This document shows, one piece after another, positions 18,832 to 30,164 of a stretch of DNA of 64,000 bases (the first letter of the stretch is position 1; every line of letters begins with the position of its first letter). The position numbers and the translations under genes were made by a program. Under the pieces are notes generated by a model that saw only the letters and a program-made list of their open reading frames with translations, was not told where the DNA came from and did not search any database. Source of the DNA: Sphingobacteriales bacterium (GTDB lineage: Bacteria; Bacteroidota; Bacteroidia; Chitinophagales; UBA2359); contig JADJTG010000014.1 of the NCBI GenBank assembly GCA_016711285.1, forward strand, positions 434,001 through 498,000, read 5' to 3'.

Positions 18832-21261
18832 TTATTCCTTTAAAGAAAATTCCGCATATCGTACCGCTATTTTATTTCCGTTGGAATTGTTGTGAATGAA
18901 AGGGTCAAAATTGGAAACCGGCGGAACAAAGCAGTAATCACCCGACAAGAGGGTGTATTTTTTTCGGTTGATGTGTATCACTTCTGTTATATTCTGTTGG
19001 CGGCTATGTACATATACTCTCGCTTTCGTGAATTTTGAAGTATAGTTTCCTACAAATTTTTCCTGTACAGATAGTGTTTTTGAGGCGGTATTCCATTTTA
19101 TTTTCCATATCAGACATTCATCGTTTTTTTGATACTGATATGTTTCGCCGTCATCTTCATAATACAGCATTTCATCATCGCTGTTTTGCTCCGAATCGTA
19201 CACATGTATTTCCAAAGTGTCTTCGGGCTTTTGGGCGGTGTATTGCACCACCGACTGAAGCAACAGCATACCTCCTGCTTTTACAAAAATCGGCAAACGC
19301 TCGGCGGGTGCTTCTACAATCATTTCCTGTCCGCCTGTGTAGTAGTCATCGCTGTGCAAACTGTACCAATCGCTGCCCTGTGGCAAATACACTTTTGTAA
19401 AACGTTGGTGGCTGTCGCAGGGGCATATCAGCAAGGAATTGCCGAACATAAACTGATGTTGAAAATCGCCCTGATAAATGCGCTCATCGTGGGTATGTGT
19501 AATTGCCAAAGAGCGCATCGGCGGCAGCCCGCTTTGTGTGGCTTCGTAAAAAAGGCTGTACAAATACGGCAGCAGGCGATAGCGCAGCGCGATATAATTG
19601 CGGGCAATTTCTTCAGCTTCTTCGCCAAAACTCCAAGGCTCGGAGTCGCGGGAATTAATCATAGAGTGGCAACGGAAAAAAGGAGAAAAAGCACCGATAG
19701 AAATCCAGCGCGAAAACAATACAGGTGAGGCATCGCCGCAAAAACCGCCAATGTCCACTCCGCAGAAGCCCACCCCCGACAAGCCCAAACTATTCAGCAG
19801 GCGCACCCCCAAAAGCAGGTGCCCATCGTTGGATACATTGTCGCCTGTCCATACGGCTGCATAGCGTTGAATGCCCGCAAAACCGGCGCGGGTGAGCACA
19901 AAAGGTCTTTTTCCTTTAAGATGTTGTACTGCTCCTTCATAAGTGGCGCGCGCCATTTGCATACCATAAATATTCCGCGCTTGCTTGTGCGTAGCACCTT
20001 CACCTTCATAATCAAATTCCAGCAAATCGGGTGTGCATTGCCCCCACGAAGCGGGTTCGTTCATATCATTCCAAAAGCTATCCAAGCCTTGTTGCACCAA
20101 ATTGCCCACGCGCTTGCCCCACCAACGGCGCGTGTCGGGTTTGGTAAAATCGGGAAAATAGCACACACCGGGCCACACACTCGCCGAATAATTGCTTTGG
20201 TCGGGGTATTTAATAAACACATCTTCCTGCAAGCCGCTTTCGTAAGGCTCATAGCCTTCTTCTGTTTTTATGCCCGGGTCTAAAATGAGTGTCAGATGAA
20301 AACCTTGTTTTCGCAAAGCAGCTATCATTTTTTTGGGCTGCGGAAAATATTGCTGATGCCAGGTGAATACTTTGTAAGCGTCCATATAATGAATATCGCA
20401 ATACAACACATCGGCAGGAATTTGCTTATCGCGGAATGTTTGTGCCAGTGTGAGCACTTCTGTGTCGGGATAATAGCTGTAACGACATTGCTGAAAACCC
20501 AAAGCCCAAAGCGGCGGCAAAGGCAAAGTTCCGGTAAGTTGGGAGTAAGCACGCAAAATGCCCGCTACATCATTATCGTGCAGAAAATAGTAATCTACTT
20601 CATCATCTTGCACCGCAAAATAGGCGAAGCGGTGATTAGATGCTCCAAAATTAAAAACGGAACGCTGAGACTTATCAACAAAAATGCCGTATTGCGTGCC
20701 TTGATGCACACCGATATAAAAAGGAATAGAGACATACAAAGGGTCGGCGTGTTCGGGGTAGGCGAAATAGTCGGTGTTCCAGTGTGTGTAGGCAGAGCCG
20801 CGCCGATCCAGATTTCCTGTTTTTTCGCCCAATCCGATAAAACGCTCCTCCGGTTGGAGGGTTTTGTAAACGGTGGCTTCGTTGCCTATCCACGACACCC
20901 CGAAAGCGGGGTCATCGGCGTTGAGCAGCGTACCTACCGCATTATAAAAGGTGCAGCGCAGGGCTTCTTTTTGCAGGTGCAATTGCAGTAGTGCAGTGCT
21001 GATGATATAGTGTGTGGCGGTTTCGCGGAGCTGCCAGATGGTGTGTTGTTGCGGCTGCCCTGCAACGGCATACGAAAAAGCGGCGGCAGGAGGCTCTTGC
21101 CGGCGATATTGTAAGCGAATACAGGCATCGCTGTAAATGGTGATTTCAAAATATACGCCATTGTCGGTGCTGCCACTCACACCCTGCGGCTGCTTGTGAA
21201 AAGCAATAATTGCTCCGGCTGCTTCATTGGAGGAAAAACGTTTTTTGTTGAAAGATTTCAT
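18832..21261 (-). CDS. glycoside hydrolase family 31 alpha-glucosidase
   Basis: 809 residues. GH31 layout: N-terminal beta-sandwich, then a (beta/alpha)8 barrel, then C-terminal beta domains. The nucleophile motif is FWNDMNEPASWG with Asp near residue 398. The acid/base Asp is near 472 in WTGDNVSNDGHLLLG. Other motifs are PPLWALGFQQCRYSYYPD and GVDIGGFCGDASPVLFSRW. Likely hydrolyses terminal alpha-1,4 or alpha-1,3 glucosides. No clear signal peptide is seen, so it is probably cytoplasmic, perhaps for storage polysaccharide or imported oligosaccharides. Convergent with wecE. Confidence 0.93.
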   Translation of the reverse strand: MKSFNKKRFSSNEAAGAIIAFHKQPQGVSGSTDNGVYFEITIYSDACIRLQYRRQEPPAAAFSYAVAGQPQQHTIWQLRETATHYIISTALLQLHLQKEALRCTFYNAVGTLLNADDPAFGVSWIGNEATVYKTLQPEERFIGLGEKTGNLDRRGSAYTHWNTDYFAYPEHADPLYVSIPFYIGVHQGTQYGIFVDKSQRSVFNFGASNHRFAYFAVQDDEVDYYFLHDNDVAGILRAYSQLTGTLPLPPLWALGFQQCRYSYYPDTEVLTLAQTFRDKQIPADVLYCDIHYMDAYKVFTWHQQYFPQPKKMIAALRKQGFHLTLILDPGIKTEEGYEPYESGLQEDVFIKYPDQSNYSASVWPGVCYFPDFTKPDTRRWWGKRVGNLVQQGLDSFWNDMNEPASWGQCTPDLLEFDYEGEGATHKQARNIYGMQMARATYEGAVQHLKGKRPFVLTRAGFAGIQRYAAVWTGDNVSNDGHLLLGVRLLNSLGLSGVGFCGVDIGGFCGDASPVLFSRWISIGAFSPFFRCHSMINSRDSEPWSFGEEAEEIARNYIALRYRLLPYLYSLFYEATQSGLPPMRSLAITHTHDERIYQGDFQHQFMFGNSLLICPCDSHQRFTKVYLPQGSDWYSLHSDDYYTGGQEMIVEAPAERLPIFVKAGGMLLLQSVVQYTAQKPEDTLEIHVYDSEQNSDDEMLYYEDDGETYQYQKNDECLIWKIKWNTASKTLSVQEKFVGNYTSKFTKARVYVHSRQQNITEVIHINRKKYTLLSGDYCFVPPVSNFDPFIHNNSNGNKIAVRYAEFSLKE

Positions 21262-21414
21262 TTTTATTGCAAACTAAAAAGAACAGAAAAAAACGATCTT
21301 TTATTACGGCAACAAAAAAACAAAATCTTTGTGGCTTTGCCAAAAGTGTACTGAAAAATAGTAAAACTTATATGTGTTGTACACTAAAAATCTGATAAAC
21401 AGGAGGTTTTATAC

Positions 21415-21510
21415 TGAAATCAGATAAAATATATGTACATTTTGGGTATGAGAATCTTAATATACCTACTCGTATAATAAACATACATTAATAAATTATT
21501 TTAGTTATGA
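21415..21510. repeat. direct repeat, left copy, flanking the hairpin array
   Basis: Shares ATCAGATAAAATATATGT-type sequence and a closing AATAAATTATTTTAGTTATGA with the right copy at 21858-21958. Both also carry a central ...TAATAAACATACA / TAATGAATATGCA stretch. The two copies are diverged. Confidence 0.5.
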
Positions 21511-21522
21511 GCGTCTTTTTAG

Positions 21523-21807
21523 GTTCGCCTACCTTTTTAGTAGGTGATGCTTTGCCGAAGGTGGGTACACCTACCTTTTTGGTAGGTACTACCTTGCTCG
21601 GAGGTAGGAGAACCTACCTTTTTAGTAGGTGATGCTTTGCCGGAGGTAGGTACACCTACCTTTTTGGTAGGTGCTACCTTGCTCAGAGGTAGGAGAACCT
21701 ACCTTTTTAGTAGGTTCTCCTACCTTTTTGGTAGGTGCTACCTTGCTCGCAGGTAGGTGTTCTTACCTTTTTGGTAGGTGCTGCTTTGCCAGAGATAGGT
21801 GCTCTTA
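21523..21807. repeat. array of seven short hairpins, 42-43 bp period
   Basis: Seven hairpins of the form CCTAC-CTTTTTA-GTAGG or ACCTACC-TTTTT-GGTAGGT start near 21528, 21570, 21613, 21655, 21698, 21719 and 21761. Spacing is 42-43 bp, except one 21-bp step. The spacers alternate between GATGCTTTGCC..GGAGGTAGG and GCTACCTTGCTC..AGGTAGG and can pair in turn (CTACC/GGTAG). No coding frame runs through it. The whole gap from 21262 to 22021 has no gene. Confidence 0.85.
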
Positions 21808-21857
21808 GATTTTTCGTTTTTTTGTGAAAAAAATTTCGTACATAATAAAATCAATAC

Positions 21858-21958
21858 TAAAATCAGACAAAATGTATGTGTTTTTTTGGTGTGCTAACCT
21901 CAGTGCATATCCCTTATAATGAATATGCAGCAAATAAATTATTTTAGTATGATTGCTC
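21858..21958. repeat. direct repeat, right copy, flanking the hairpin array
   Basis: Diverged partner of 21415-21510 in the same orientation (ATCAGACAAAATGTATGT..., ending AAATAAATTATTTTAGTATGA). Confidence 0.5.
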
Positions 21959-22021
21959 CAATTTTTGGAGACCGATATTATACCTACCTGAAAACAATTA
22001 CTGTTTTTAGTCAAGTGCAAT

Positions 22022-22053
22022 AAAAAAAGGGCTGCAATTGCAGCCCTTTTTTA
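22022..22053 (-). terminator. intrinsic terminator of the DUF11-repeat gene
   Basis: AAAAAAGGGCTGC-AATT-GCAGCCCTTTTTT: a strong symmetric hairpin with A/T tracts on both sides, 35 bp beyond the giant gene's stop. Could act in both directions. Confidence 0.85.
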
Positions 22054-22087
22054 CACAAACACGTTATATAAAAAAACTTATCGTTTT

Positions 22088-25000
22088 TTAATTATTCCAA
22101 GTTCCGCTATTGGCATTGCAAATTATCAACACAGGGTCAATAGTGGGGTCGCCATTAGGACCTGGAGGGTTGGTAGGGTCAGTTGGGTCGTCAGTAGGTA
22201 CATCATCATGGTTATCTGCACTAAAAATACCCTGATTCACAATTTCGTTAGAAGGATTTGTAAACGGAATATTTACAGTAACCTGAAAAGCAATCGTAAC
22301 ACTCGCTCCTGCTGCCACATCGCCCAAAGTAGCCGCCGGACCAGTAGCATTGTTGTCAATAGTTCCTTGTGTAGTAGTGGAGCTATTGGCTACATACGTT
22401 GTTCCGGTTGGAATAGCATCTGCAAAAGTGACATTCAGCGCAGCAATACTACTGCTATTCGTCAGTACAATGGTATAAGTTACGGTTTCGCCCGGATTCA
22501 AGTCACCGTCACCATTGGCATCAATAAAAGTAGAAATTTTGGTAGCCGTCATTACTGGTGCAGGAATAGGTGTATTCGTAGCATCGTCGCCGTTCGGGTC
22601 GCTCGGTGTGCCTGTTTCGTTTACATCAGCAGGATTGCTCGAATCCGACAAATCATCTACTACCGTATTGTCAGGGGCTGTTCCTTCTACCATTGCTTGG
22701 TTATCTACAAATGTAGCATCTATATCCGCTTGCGTAATGGCATAAGTCGCGGTATATGTGGCACTTTCGCCCACCAATAAAGTACCCGCAACACTACCCA
22801 TTGTAGATGACGTGAACGCAGGGGTTGGCAAAGTGCCTGTGCCTGTAAAACTCGCCGCCTGTTCTGTCAATGTTACACTTGTCAATGTCACGTTGCCCGT
22901 ATTCGTTGCTGTATAGGTATAAGTAATAATATCACCTACATTAGGTGCATTATCCGCTCCCAAATCTAATGAACTGCCTTTTACCAATGATATGGCTGGT
23001 GCAGGAATAGGTGTATTGGTAGCATCGTCGCCGTTCGGGTCACTCGGTGTGCCTGTTTCGTTTACATCGGCAGGGTTGCTCGAATCCGACAAATCATTTA
23101 CAACCGTATTGTCAGGGGCTGTTCCTTCTACCATTGCTTGGTTATCTACAAATGTAGCATCTATATCCGCTTGCGTGATGGCATAAGTGGCGGTATAAGT
23201 GGCACTTTCGCCCACCAATAAAGTACCCGCAACACTACCCATTGTAGATGACGTGAACGCAGGGGTTGGCAAAGTGCCTGTGCCTGTAAAACTCGCCAAC
23301 TGTTCTGTCAATGTTACACTTGTCAATGTCACATTGCCCGTATTTGTGGCAGTATAAGTATAAGTGATAATATCGCCTACTGTTGCCAAATTATCTGCTC
23401 CTAAATCTAATGAACTGCCTTTTACCAATGATATGGCTGGTGCAGAAATAGGCGTATTGGTAGGGTCATCGCCGTTCGGGTCATTCGGTGTGCCTGTTTC
23501 GTTTACATCAGCAGGATTGCTAGAATCCGACAAATCATTTACAACCGTATTATCAGGGGCTGTTCCTTCTACCATCGCTTGGTTATCTACAAATGTAGCA
23601 TCTATATCCGCTTGCGTGATGGCATAAGTGCGGTATAAGTGGCACTTTCGCCCACCAATAAGTACCCGCAACACTACCCATTGTAGATGACGAACGCAGG
23701 GTTGGTAAGCTGCCTGGCCTGAAACTGCCGCCTGTTCTGTCAATGTTACACTTGTCAATGTCACTTGCCCGTATTTGTGGCAGTATAGGTATAAGTGATA
23801 ATATCACCCACTGTTGCCAAATTATCCGCTCCCAAATCTAATGAACTGCCTTTTACCAATGATATGGCAGGTGCCGGAATAGGTGTATTGGTAGGGTCAT
23901 CGCCGTTCGGGTCGCTCGGTGTGCCTGTTTCGTTTGCATCGGCAGGATTGCTAGAATCCGACAAATCATCAACGACTACGCTGGCAGGAGATGTTCCTTC
24001 TACCATCGCTTGGTTATTTACAAATGTAGCATCTATATCTGCTTGAGTAATGGCATAAGTCGCGGTATAAGTGGCACTTTCGCCCACCAATAAAGTACCC
24101 GCAATACTACCCATTGTAGATGACGTGAACGCAGGGGTTGGTAAGCTGCCTGGCCTGTAAACTCGCCCCTGTTCTGTCAATGTTCACTTGTCAATGTCAC
24201 TTGCCTGTATTTGTGGCAGTATAGGTATAAGTGATAATATCGCCCACTGTTGCCAAATTATCCACTCCTAAATCTAATGAACTGCCTTTTACCAATGATA
24301 TGGCTGGTGCAGAAATAGGCGTATTGGTAGGGTCATCGCCGTTCGGGTCACTCGGTGTGCCTGTTTCGTTTGCATCAGCAGGATTGCTCGAATCCGACAA
24401 ATCATCTACTACCGTATTGTCAGGGGCTGTTCCTTGTACCATTGCTTGGTTATCTACAAATGTAGCATCTATATCCGCTTGCGTGATGGCATAAGTCGCG
24501 GTATATGTGGCACTTTCGCCCACCAATAAAGTACCCGCAACACTACCCATTGTAGATGACGTGAACGCAGGTGTTGGTAAGCTGCCTGTGCCTGTAAAAC
24601 TCGCCGCCTGTTCTGTCAATGTTACACTTGTCAATGTCACATTGCCTGTATTTGTGGCAGTATAGGTATAAGTGATAATATCACCCACTGTTGCCAAATT
24701 ATCCGCTCCCAAATCTAATGAACTGCCTTTTACCAATGATATGGCAGGTGCAGGAATAGGTGTATTCGTAGCATCATCGCCGTTCGGGTCGCTCGGTGTG
24801 CCTGTTTCGTTTGCATCGGCAGGATTGCTAGAATCCGACAAATCATCAACGACTACGCTGGCAGGAGATGTTCCTTGTACCATCGCTTGGTTATCTACAA
24901 ATGTAGCATCTATATCTGCTTGAGTAATGGCATAAGTCGCGGTATAAGTGGCACTTTCGCCCACTAATAAAGTACCCGCAACACTACCCATTGTAGATGA

Positions 25001-28000
25001 CGTGAACGCAGGGGTTGGTAAGCTGCCTGTGCCTGTAAAACTCGCCGCCTGTTCTGTCAATGTTACACTTGTCAATGTCACATTGCCCGTATTTGTAGCA
25101 GTATAAGTATAAGTGATAATATCACCCACTGTTGCCAAATTATCTGCTCCTAAATCTAATGAACTGCCTTTTACCAAGCTAATCAAAGGAACTTCCAATA
25201 AGGCATCGTCCACATCATCTTCACCGGCAGGATCACCTGCTGTGGTATTTTGTGTGCCGTCAGCATCTGCCGAGCCGATAGCTCCCGAAGTAGCCGTATT
25301 ATTATTCGGTGTAGAGTCGGGGTCTGTTTGGTCAGAAGCGATTACTTCTGCAATATTCCCATAGCTTACTCCTGCGCTCGGAGCCGCTACCTCAGCATCA
25401 AAAGTTAATACAGTATTATTACCATTAGCAATACTCAAACCACTCCAAGTAATGGTGCTGCCTGATAAAACTCCTGCACCGGAAATATTCGTAATATTGG
25501 TATAGCCGTTGGGTACTACATCTTCTACCGAAACACCCGTAGCGTCACTTGTTCCGCCATTAAAAACGGTAATGGTAAAAGTAACAACATCACCCGGAGC
25601 GGCAGAGGCGGTACTTACTGTTTTTACTAACTGCAAGTCAGCATTAACGGCAATAATTATTCTTGCATCATCGGCATCGTCCTCATCTTGTGCATCGGCA
25701 GTATCATTCGCATTGCCGGCAGCCGCACCTATATTACCGTCACTGTCGGTATCAGCGACATTATTTGGAGTAGAGTCGGGGTCAAACTGGTCGGCATCTG
25801 TTACAGCAGCGATATTAACATAATCACCACTGGCTTGTGCATCTGCATCAAAAGTTAAATTGAGCGTTGCACCATTGGCAATAGATAAATTTGACCAATC
25901 AATAGTAGAGCCTGTTAAAACACCGCCATTTGAAATAGCAGTTATATTGGAATAACCCGTAGGCACTACATCTTGAATATCTACATTGGTAGCATCACTA
26001 GGACCGTTGTTGGTAAGGGCTATGGTAAAAGTGATGGTAGAGCCGGCACTTACAGAGGTAGCCGATACTGATTTTACCAATGACAAATCGGATTGTAAAG
26101 GGGCAACTAAAGCATCGTCCACATCATCTTCACCCGTAGCATCACCGGGGGTGGTATCTTGTGTGCCATCTGCCTCAACAGAGCCGATAGCCCCCGAAGT
26201 AGCTGTATTGTTATTCGGTGTAGAGTCGGGATCTGTACTGTCAGAGGCGATTACTTCTGCTATATTCACATAGCTTACCCCTGCACCCGAGTCACTACCT
26301 CAGCATCAAAAGTTAATACAGCACTATTGCCATTAACAATGCTCAAACCACTCCAAGTAATGGTGCTGCCTGATAAAACTCCTGCACCGGAAATATTCGT
26401 AATATTGGTATAGCCGTTGGGTAATACATCTTCTACTGAAATGCCTGTGGCATCAGCAGTGCCGCCATTGCTGACGGTAATGGTAAAGGTTACTACATCG
26501 CCCACATTGGGTGTAGCATTGCTCACTGTTTTTACGAGTTGGAGGTCGCAACTCGGACAAGCCGCGCCTACCGTAAAACCAATAATAGGGTCTGTTCCAT
26601 TCGCTGTTGGTACATCTTGATAGAAAATGGTATATTCTCCTGCCAGTCCGGTTGGAATTGTTGCCGTAGTACCCGTAGCTCCTGAAATAGCCGTTACAGT
26701 TGTTCCTTGCTGGTAATACCATTGACCGGTAGAAGTAGAAGTCAGAATACCGCCTTCACCCGTACAACCGGTGGTAATAGTAGCACCTACACCAGGTCCA
26801 GTAGCCGGAGTACAATCAGCACTACAGCTTGCTAAAGTTGTACCCGAATAATTAAAAGTAGCGGTGGTATTCGTTGAAGCACCTGCTCCGGTAGTGACAA
26901 CTGTACTACTAACATAAGTACCTGTATTGGCTGTTCCGCTGTTTTCAAAAATATTGCTTGTAAAGGTCACAGTAGCATCTGCTTCTATGCTAGCTGCATT
27001 GTTCCTAAAAATACAATTATCTACTGTTCCACTTGGCGAACCAGCTGTTGCCTTTATGTAGGCATTAGAAGAGTTAGTATTTGAATCAAAAATTGCATCA
27101 TCAATATCAAAAGTAGGATTACCACTACCAGCATCGAAAATCAATATGGCACTTCCTTCATTTCCTGAAATACTTAAATCGCTATTTCCAACGAATTTTG
27201 TACCTACTATATCTAAATGTGAACCACCCCAAACATCAAAATATATACCTGCACCAGGACATGAACCAGAGCCATTTCCAGATACGGATCCACCAATAAT
27301 ATTGGTTGTTATTCCTCTTGTAATCTCCGAAGTATGTATCCAAATACCAGCACCTGTACAACCCAATGTAGGACCTCCATTACAATCAATAATTGCATCC
27401 GTTATGTTTACTGTAAATCCTGTATTGGGTGTATTAGAATCATCACTATTTATTTCCAATCCTCCTGTAGCATTGTTGCCGATACTACCTCCTGTCCAAT
27501 TCACGGCTCCTTCAAACAATACTGCATAGTTACCAGAGGTAGAGCCGGACACATTTACATTTAGAAACTCCACAGGCACTCCTAGTTTAGGATCTACTGA
27601 AATAGTAGTAGCAAATCCTCCCGTCCTGTTAAAACTACATAAATTCACATTTTGTAATTTCATCGTTTTTCCGACACCAGAAAATTGAAATGCTCCTACT
27701 CCATCGCCATTATTTACAATCGTATTGCCTCCTCCGTCTATCGTAACAGATTTCGTTACAATCAAAACATCTGAAGGAAATTTAATAATGTCCTCATCAT
27801 ACGTCACACCTCCGGTGGTGGGCAATACTTGGATAATATCACCGTCAACCGCAGCAGCATAAGCTAATGCAATGGTTGTATAAGTAGCTCCGGTAGCTGC
27901 CGGACCCACCGTTAAAGTAGCCGCCTTTAAGCCTCCCGAACAGAATAGCAAAAAGAAAGCTATTATGCTCGTGATAAAGCGAATTTGTAATGTTTTTTCT

Positions 28001-28005
28001 TTCAT
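22088..28005 (-). CDS. giant secreted DUF11-repeat protein (about 1,970 residues, frameshifted)
   Basis: Signal peptide (MKEKTLQIRFITSIIAFFLLFCSGGLKA), then a right-handed beta-helix-like region (about residues 30-380), and an Ig-like segment. Four DUF11-type domains follow (LQLVKTVS...VGDVVTFTITV.N.G; DLSLVKSVSA...), then six nearly identical ~147-residue repeats starting ISLVKGSSLDLGADN, a last DUF11 domain (VMTATKISTFIDANGDGDL) and an end at TWNN. Open segments are 26275-28005, 24197-26269, 23761-24180 and 22088-23764. All joins lie in coding-like sequence, so this is one gene with frameshifts. Likely an adhesin or surface-stalk protein. I do not see a clear T9SS tail, so the true C-terminus or export route is unsure. 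Confidence 0.8.
22565..25175 (-). repeat. six tandem 441-bp coding repeats
   Basis: Equivalent points (the reverse of the GSSL codons) fall at 25161, 24720, 24279, 23843, 23412 and 22971. The steps are 441, 441, 436, 431 and 441 bp. The 436 and 431 steps contain clusters of one-base losses, at about 24130-24220 and 23625-23770. Confidence 0.9.
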
Positions 28006-28639
28006 ATCAAAAAATAAATTTGTTTTAATTTTTTAGAAAAATAATGATGGCTTACATCTTTTTTGTTTGAAATTTAGTAGGGTTTGACAATGAAGCATAA
28101 TAAGCGACGAATAAAATGTTTCTTATCATAGTCTTAAAATTGTTGTTATAAAAGAAGTTTCTTTTAGCATATAAATTAAGTTTTTAGGAAGTTTTTATAT
28201 GAAATAATTAATGATTTAAAAATAGATTTTATATTTAAAATTAAATATCTTGCCCCTATGCAAAAAATTGATTTTATCGGATAATTGCCCGTTGCTGTGT
28301 AGGGTTTCATTTATCAGTACAAAATGTTTATATCAAAATATTTTCACCCGAATTTTAATATAAAAAGCGGTATTTTTAATGCTATCAAAATGTTTCATCA
28401 TCTTATCCGCACAGTATATTAGGAGTCGGTAGCGAAACTACTTATTTTTTTATTTGTGCTATTAAAATATTAAACATAAAGTCTGAATAAAAAACATTTT
28501 ATACTTTTTTATAAATCATTGATTAACAATATCTTAAACAATATGTTTATTTTATTAAAATACGACATTTTTGCAAAAAAACAAAGAAAAACCCCTCTTA
28601 ATACTGAAACATTTCAAGCAAACTCATTTATTTTGAACT
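28006..28639. other. AT-rich divergent intergenic region
   Basis: About 630 bp between the giant secreted-protein gene (leftward) and the next rightward gene. No ORF with coding character, RNA gene or repeat seen. Confidence 0.5.
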
Positions 28640-30019
28640 ATGAAAGGAAAATACCTATATCCACTCATTTTGTCTTTAACCGATAAAGAGCGTAAGCAAT
28701 TATTTCATCATAGCAGCCTCTCAAAAGATAAACGCTATGTGTGGTTGCGTCAGATTCTTTTAAAAAGTATAAAAGATAGTGCTCATTTTGAAGAAATTAT
28801 TGAAAGCACCCTCAAAAGTGACCTCAAAAACAAAAACTCCAATGAGTGCGACAGCATTATCCGCCGATTTATCCATTTTGCTTCCGATACCATAGAAGAA
28901 CAAAAAATCCTGAATTATTTAGGCGAAAATTCGGTGTCGCGCCATACGCTGCTCGTAGAAATTGCCCAACGACAGGAGCAGGTCACTTTACAGGAAATAT
29001 ATGTGAAAAAATTATCGGATTTGCTCAAAGATTCCAATAAACAACACCTCAAAAGTTTGTGCTTGGATTGGCAAATAAAACTCTATGGGCAGCAACAACA
29101 CGACAAAAGTATTCCCACCATTCGCACTTTGCTGCGCGATAAGTTGGCTTCTATCCATACGCTGCATTATGAGCAGGTTGCCAATTTTTATTTGCTCTTT
29201 TCTAATCTGTATTTAGATGATAACCGCCTTTTGCAAGAGCCCAATCCTTTGTTAGAGTCTTTGCTGCAGCTCGAAACTTCCGTACAAGCCGATGCCAACG
29301 CTTATTATATTGCCGAATACCATATCAGCAAAGCACGGCTGGCTTTTTTTGATGCCCAATTTGACGAACTACTCATCAAAGCCGAAAACTTCATCACCGA
29401 AGCCGACGTAAGTACCGAAGCACGCGAAAAATTGTGGAGAAGAATCTATTTCCTCCAATTAGTCAATGGCTTTCATCAAGGAAAAGCAGTAACTGTGTTG
29501 CTGGACTATGCCCGCCGCCTCATTGAGTTCGATTTGCGCTATAAATTCCGCGACAGCCTCAGTTTTTACTATTATCAACTCCTCCTGATTATTGACCAAA
29601 AAGTCGAAGAATTCAATAAATCACGCCAACACGACAGCTATTTTTATTCCGGCAACACCGCTTTTTTTAAAATATTTATTAAAGGTATAGAGGAATGGCT
29701 ATTGCAGGGGCGCATCTCGCAAGCACTCGGGCAATTCAACCAAATTACTTATTCGCCCAATTATTATATTTCATTGTGGTCAAAATTGATTGAAATTCAT
29801 TTGCATTATTCGCTGGGCAATGATATGCTCTGCAAAAATCTAAATGACCGCGTAGGCAGCACTTTAGAAAAAAACAAATTCCGCGCCTACACGCACGATG
29901 CTTCGCAACATATCTGTTTGTTTTATAAAAAAGTCCTGCAACAAAAAAAGCCGCCCACAACACCGCCCGCAGCTTTCAGCCCTTTACACCATTTATTATT
30001 AAATACCAATAAAATATAA
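28640..30019 (+). CDS. large all-helical protein of unknown function
   Basis: 459 residues, no signal peptide. Almost entirely predicted alpha-helix by eye (Leu/Glu/Lys/Gln-rich, few Gly/Pro before the C-terminus), with TPR-like helical pairs such as ANFYLLFSNLYLDDNRLL and AYYIAEYHISKARLAFFDAQFDELLIKAENFI. The last ~20 residues are Pro-rich. The N-terminal phrase LILSLTDKERKQLFHH is seen in Bacteroidota hypothetical proteins. No catalytic motif. A cytoplasmic scaffold or protein-interaction role is a guess. Confidence 0.75.
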   Translation: MKGKYLYPLILSLTDKERKQLFHHSSLSKDKRYVWLRQILLKSIKDSAHFEEIIESTLKSDLKNKNSNECDSIIRRFIHFASDTIEEQKILNYLGENSVSRHTLLVEIAQRQEQVTLQEIYVKKLSDLLKDSNKQHLKSLCLDWQIKLYGQQQHDKSIPTIRTLLRDKLASIHTLHYEQVANFYLLFSNLYLDDNRLLQEPNPLLESLLQLETSVQADANAYYIAEYHISKARLAFFDAQFDELLIKAENFITEADVSTEAREKLWRRIYFLQLVNGFHQGKAVTVLLDYARRLIEFDLRYKFRDSLSFYYYQLLLIIDQKVEEFNKSRQHDSYFYSGNTAFFKIFIKGIEEWLLQGRISQALGQFNQITYSPNYYISLWSKLIEIHLHYSLGNDMLCKNLNDRVGSTLEKNKFRAYTHDASQHICLFYKKVLQQKKPPTTPPAAFSPLHHLLLNTNKI

Positions 30020-30129
30020 GGTTTTTTTGTTTGTTCATAAATATAAATTTTTATTCTTATTCATCATTTTTATTCAAAAGTCAGCCCGTATTTTTTAAAA
30101 ACAGTACCGCTCCCAAACAAACACTTCGT

Positions 30130-30137
30130 TATTTTTG
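30130..30137 (+). promoter_or_regulatory. candidate -7 box for the thiolase gene
   Basis: TATTTTTG, matching TAnnTTTG, lies 27 bp before the thiolase ATG. The -33 element is not evident. Confidence 0.35.
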
Positions 30138-30164
30138 TTAAATGAATAAAAACTATCCTAACAA

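Noticed and set aside
18343..20991. Several plus-strand ORFs opposite the GH31 gene
   Set aside because: No signal, domain or codon pattern; the GH31 frame is complete with catalytic residues.
21523..21807. CRISPR-like regular repeat spacing
   Set aside because: The spacers are themselves repeated and palindromic, there are no unique spacers and no cas genes.
22208..26413. Plus-strand ORFs of 60-190 codons inside the giant gene
   Set aside because: They repeat with the 441-bp unit and are shadows of the minus-strand DUF11-repeat gene.
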